Shown here: positions 5,933-8,225 of the stretch, one piece after another | How positions within the stretch are numbered: the stretch's first letter is position 1 | Layout of the letters: the number at the start of each line of letters is the position of its first letter | DNA from: an uncultured Oscillospiraceae bacterium | GTDB taxonomy: Bacteria; Bacillota_A; Clostridia; Oscillospirales; Oscillospiraceae | NCBI GenBank assembly: GCA_900754605.1 | Contig: CAAEDK010000321.1 | Location: 1 to 8,225 of the forward strand | DNA: 8,225 nucleotides | Direction of reading: 5' to 3' | Notes under the pieces: generated by a model | What the model was told of the DNA's origin: nothing | What the model saw: the letters and a program-made list of their open reading frames with translations, nothing else | The model's database searches: none | Made by a program: the position numbers and the translations under genes

Positions 5933-6889
5933 ATGGAATTAACTTTTCGCGCCGCTACTCCAGCGGAGCGGCTTTATATTGCCAGACAAAGCACACAGAT
6001 TGAGGGCCAGACTGGGAGTATCGGGCACCTTCGCGCGGATATGGGTGAGGACGGCAAGGGCTTCTTTCCCAAGTGGACCAGCCACCGGGAAAATCTGGAC
6101 ACCGAGGACTTTCAGCAGGAGTTTGAGGAGGTCCTGGAGGCCCTGGTGGGGGACGAGCAGTACGGCGGGTTTCTGAAAAGCCGTGACGCCATGCGGAATT
6201 TCTGCCGGGGACACCAGGAGAGCGGCTACGATAGCGGCTTTGCGTTCAGCTTCCGGGCGGACACAGCACAGTATGCCTACCTGATCCGGCTGCACCCCTA
6301 CAAGGGGGAGGAAAATCTGTTTCTCTACTGCTACCGCCGCGACTGGTTAGACCGGCACATGGAACAGGCTGAAAAGGGCATCCGGTTCATCGACCCGCAC
6401 TACAAGGAACTGTTCCGCATCCCGGACGGTGGACAGGTCCGTATTCTCCGGGAGGGCTGCGCGCCTATTGACCGGACCTGCCGCTATATTGATGACTGCC
6501 ATGTGGAGGTGGGCAACGGCTGGGACAGCCTGTTTCACATCTGCCAGTTTGCCGAGCAGATGGAGCGGTGCCACAACGAGGTGATCCCTCTGACGGCGCC
6601 CCTGCCGGAGAAGTGCTTTACCGTCCAGCCGTCATCGGGTAAGCTGATCGCCATAGAGCGGTACAAGCCGGGGTATCAGGTGTCCCCCATGGCCCATTTC
6701 AAAGGGAAAACGCCCCAGCAGACGGCGGATGTACTCAACGGCGATATGGGCGTGACCAGGGCGCAGGCGGCGGCAATGCTGGCCGGGGCGACCCTGGGCT
6801 GGACATCCCCTGCCGCCGACCCGAACCGATACAATAAGCGTGGCTGGCCCATCCAGTCCCGCCGTCAGGACAGAGGCGAGGCCCGATGA
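5933..6889 (+). CDS. Uncharacterised mobile-element protein, family B paralogue 2 (318 aa)
   Basis: Tandem paralogue of the preceding gene with the same order of blocks: MELTFRAATPAERLY at 1-15, YAYLIR 114-119, YRRDWLDRHMEQAEKGIRF 134-152, FRIPDGGQVRI 161-171, DRTCRYIDDCHVEV 180-193, FAEQME 206-211 and GVTRAQAAAMLAGATLGW 273-290, then ADPNRYNKRGWPI. The two differ most in residues 20-105 and 235-270, so they have probably diverged in function or partner. The frame is open upstream to 5789, but the ATG at 5933 is chosen because AAGGAG (5918-5923) lies 9 bases before it and because it matches the paralogue's N-terminus. The stop overlaps the next ATG (ATGA). Function unknown. Confidence 0.82.
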   Translation: MELTFRAATPAERLYIARQSTQIEGQTGSIGHLRADMGEDGKGFFPKWTSHRENLDTEDFQQEFEEVLEALVGDEQYGGFLKSRDAMRNFCRGHQESGYDSGFAFSFRADTAQYAYLIRLHPYKGEENLFLYCYRRDWLDRHMEQAEKGIRFIDPHYKELFRIPDGGQVRILREGCAPIDRTCRYIDDCHVEVGNGWDSLFHICQFAEQMERCHNEVIPLTAPLPEKCFTVQPSSGKLIAIERYKPGYQVSPMAHFKGKTPQQTADVLNGDMGVTRAQAAAMLAGATLGWTSPAADPNRYNKRGWPIQSRRQDRGEAR

Positions 6890-7191
6890 AGGGCGTATCC
6901 ATTGATAAGGCCCTGTGCGCATACCTGAAGAAATACCACAAGGGACAGGAGAACGCGGCTTCCAGCAAGGAGCTGGAGGCCGCGTTTCATGTCGGCGGGA
7001 CGGAGCTGCGGCGGGCGGTCAACCACCTGCGCTGTGACGGCCACCCCATTTGCAGCGCCGATGCAGGCTACTTCTACGCGGCGCGGCAATCAGAGGTCAG
7101 GGCCACCGTCGCCCAGCTCACCGGGCGCATCTCTAAAATCGCCGCGGCAGCAAAGGGCCTGCTGCAATCTTATGAGGAAACGGAGGGATAG
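6886..7191 (+). CDS. Small winged-helix/HTH-like protein (101 aa)
   Basis: Residues 24-65 read as a helix-turn-helix with a short wing: SSKELEAAFHVGGTELRRAV (a first helix, a turn and a recognition helix), then NHLRCDGHPICSADAGYFYA (a helix end and a beta-hairpin). This resembles small ParB/RepA-like or replisome-organiser-like winged helices. A C-terminal helix at about 68-97 (VRATVAQLTGRISKIAAAAK) could mediate pairing. I recall close relatives in Tn1549-like elements directly before the giant helicase-type gene, annotated only as HTH or hypothetical. It could be a DNA-binding accessory factor or a local regulator (inference). It overlaps the previous stop by ATGA, and the giant gene starts 3 bases after its stop. 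Confidence 0.75.
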   Translation: MKGVSIDKALCAYLKKYHKGQENAASSKELEAAFHVGGTELRRAVNHLRCDGHPICSADAGYFYAARQSEVRATVAQLTGRISKIAAAAKGLLQSYEETEG

Positions 7192-7194
7192 AGC

Positions 7195-8225
7195 GTGGCG
7201 AAAAAACTGGACTCTATTGTAGAGCTTGCAGCGCAAAAGACCCGCGAAATTTCCGCCAACAGCGGGAACTATATGGCGTTCCTGACCACCGCCGCCCACA
7301 ACTTCAAGTACAATTTCCGTGACCAGCTTTTGATCTACGCGCAGAAGCCGGACGCCACCGCCTGCGCCCAGATCGACTTCTGGAACAAGCATGGCCGCTA
7401 TGTCAACCGGGGCACCAGGGGGATCGCCCTGCTGGTGGACACGGACCAGGGCTACAAGCTGCGGTATGTCTTTGATATGTCCGATACCAACAGCCGCCAG
7501 GGGCGCGTGATCCCCATCTGGAAGATGGAGCCGCGGTATGAGGATGCGGTGATCGAGGCATTGGAGAACAGCTATGGCGAGTTCCCGGACCGCTCTGGTC
7601 TTGCCGCCTGCCTGCTGGAAACGGCGAAGGTCATCGTGGAGGACAACTTTGGCGACTACTACACGGAACTGCGGGGCGTCAAAGAGGGCAGCCTGTTGGA
7701 AGAACTGGACGATCTTAGTACCGAAACATGGTTCAGGGGCTTGGTGGAGAGCAGCGTGGCCTTTATCATGCTGACCCGGTGCGGTATCGACCCCATGGAC
7801 TATTTCAGCGGCGAGGATTTCGCCCATGTCTATGACTTTGACACCCCGGAAACCCTCTCCATCTTGGGCGGCGCGGTGAGCGATATTGCGGAAATGCCCC
7901 TGCGGGAGATCGCCAGCACAGTTTTGAGCCTGTACCGGGCGGAGCAAAGGGAAAATCGCACATTTGCGCAAACTCCAAACAGGCAGTATCATGATGGCAG
8001 GACAAAACAGGAAAGGAGCGTTGAACATGGAACTGACATATCGAACGGAGGGCGACTACCGTCTGCCCAATCTGGAAGCGCCGGAGGCCCCGAAGGTCGG
8101 AAAATATGGGATGCTGCGGCGCAGTTACCTTCAGACCCACAGGAACGCCTACTACACGGGGATGCTCCTCAGCGGCAGGCTGAACGCCCATCTGGAGAAG
8201 ATCGACCGGCAGGCCACGGAGATGG
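7195..8225 (+). CDS. N-terminus of giant ArdC-like/helicase-type mobile-element protein, 3' end outside window
   Basis: A GTG at 7195 with GGAGGG at 7182-7187 opens a frame with no stop to the window end (343 codons). Residues about 25-80 (YMAFLTTAAHNFKYNFRDQL, LIYAQKPDATACAQIDFWNK, then RYVNRGTRGIALL) match the ArdC/LtrC-like N-terminal, presumably ssDNA-binding, domain. A helical region continues to about 250. From residue about 253 the sequence becomes low-complexity and rich in Gly, Ser, Pro, Arg, Glu and Gln, and from 278 it overlaps the tnpV-like frame. From memory, proteins with this N-terminus in Tn1549-like elements run to 2000 residues or more with SNF2 helicase and methylase-like domains; none of that is visible here. 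A likely role is handling or protecting element DNA in the recipient (inference). Confidence 0.8.
   Translation, partial: MAKKLDSIVELAAQKTREISANSGNYMAFLTTAAHNFKYNFRDQLLIYAQKPDATACAQIDFWNKHGRYVNRGTRGIALLVDTDQGYKLRYVFDMSDTNSRQGRVIPIWKMEPRYEDAVIEALENSYGEFPDRSGLAACLLETAKVIVEDNFGDYYTELRGVKEGSLLEELDDLSTETWFRGLVESSVAFIMLTRCGIDPMDYFSGEDFAHVYDFDTPETLSILGGAVSDIAEMPLREIASTVLSLYRAEQRENRTFAQTPNRQYHDGRTKQERSVEHGTDISNGGRLPSAQSGSAGGPEGRKIWDAAAQLPSDPQERLLHGDAPQRQAERPSGEDRPAGHGD
8014..8018 (+). promoter_or_regulatory. Ribosome binding site for the nested tnpV-like gene
   Basis: AGGAG within AAAGGAGCG (8012-8020) ends 8 bases before the ATG at 8027. It lies inside the giant open frame and matches the AAGGAGCG-type sites used by its neighbours, for example at 5918-5925. 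It supports independent initiation of the TnpV-like protein. Confidence 0.6.
8027..8225 (+). CDS. tnpV: TnpV-family transposon-encoded protein, 3' end outside window, nested in the giant gene frame
   Basis: The 66 visible residues start MELTYRTEGDYRLPNL and continue KVGKYGMLRRSYLQTHRNAYY and LLSGRLNAHLEKIDRQATEM. This is the pattern of TnpV proteins of Tn4451/Tn1549-like elements (Y.LP.L....IG.YG..R..YL..HR...Y..LL.SG.L..HL..ID..A), recognised from memory. About half of a usual 110-130 residue protein is seen. TnpV was described with Tn4451 as a possible excisionase-like accessory protein, a role not firmly shown. The gene lies in the +1 frame relative to the giant protein. About 80% of its codons end in G or C (53 of 66 by hand count), like other genes here, against about 41% for the giant frame over the same bases. 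Confidence 0.8.
   Translation, partial: MELTYRTEGDYRLPNLEAPEAPKVGKYGMLRRSYLQTHRNAYYTGMLLSGRLNAHLEKIDRQATEM

Noticed and set aside
7090..8028. 312-codon antisense open frame opposite the giant gene and the HTH gene
   Set aside because: It mirrors the GC-rich codon use of the + strand genes, has no recognisable domain or RBS support, and crosses two well-supported genes.
1..8225. CRISPR array, tRNA, insertion sequence or attachment site
   Set aside because: No regularly spaced repeats, cloverleaf, transposase frame or element-end repeats were seen by eye on either strand.

Overview
The window looks like the cargo and accessory part of an integrative conjugative element of the Tn1549/Tn4451-like type, carried by a fairly GC-rich, probably gut-dwelling Clostridia/Firmicutes host. 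This rests on gene content recognised from memory of these families, not on a search: a surface protein built of SpaA/Cna_B modules, a PAPS-reductase-like PP-loop protein, strings of small uncharacterised proteins typical of such elements, the N-terminus of a giant ArdC-like/helicase-type protein, and a TnpV-family reading frame. All supported genes lie on the + strand. No integrase, relaxase, attachment site, tRNA, rRNA or CRISPR array is visible.

Layout. 1-1365 is the 3' part of the surface adhesin/pilin-like gene. It ends in LPRTGY with no membrane anchor after it and is followed by a perfect 9-bp GC hairpin (1377-1397). A plausible promoter (1418-1446) then drives a 50-residue protein (1475-1627). 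A second unit begins near 1700 with a leader micro-ORF (1722-1802) that overlaps the PAPS-reductase-like gene (1783-2574), followed by a 59-residue protein (2577-2756). Next come three members of one uncharacterised family (2762-3355, 3596-4213, 4215-4496; the third keeps only the N-terminal module). The gap between the first two holds a 15-bp hairpin, a fragment of a DNA cytosine-5 methyltransferase with its GGSPC motif, and a copy of the leader sequence found upstream of the micro-ORF. A DUF7007-like protein (4493-4888) and two tandem paralogues of a second family (4888-5847 and 5933-6889) follow, then a small winged-helix-like protein (6886-7191) and the giant protein (7195 to beyond the window).

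From 3596 to the window end most genes overlap by a few bases or sit within a few bases of each other, so this part reads as one co-translated cassette. The main break is the 85-bp gap at 5848-5932, which carries a hairpin resembling the one at 3380-3417. The joint function cannot be read from the sequence. The giant protein's N-terminus and its HTH neighbour suggest DNA handling during or after transfer (inference).

The most striking signal is at the right edge. A TnpV-like protein starts at 8027 with a good ribosome binding site inside the still-open frame of the giant protein. From about 7950 the giant frame loses its GC-rich third positions and becomes low-complexity, while the TnpV frame has them. 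This points to a true overlapping gene, with tnpV nested in a linker of the giant protein.
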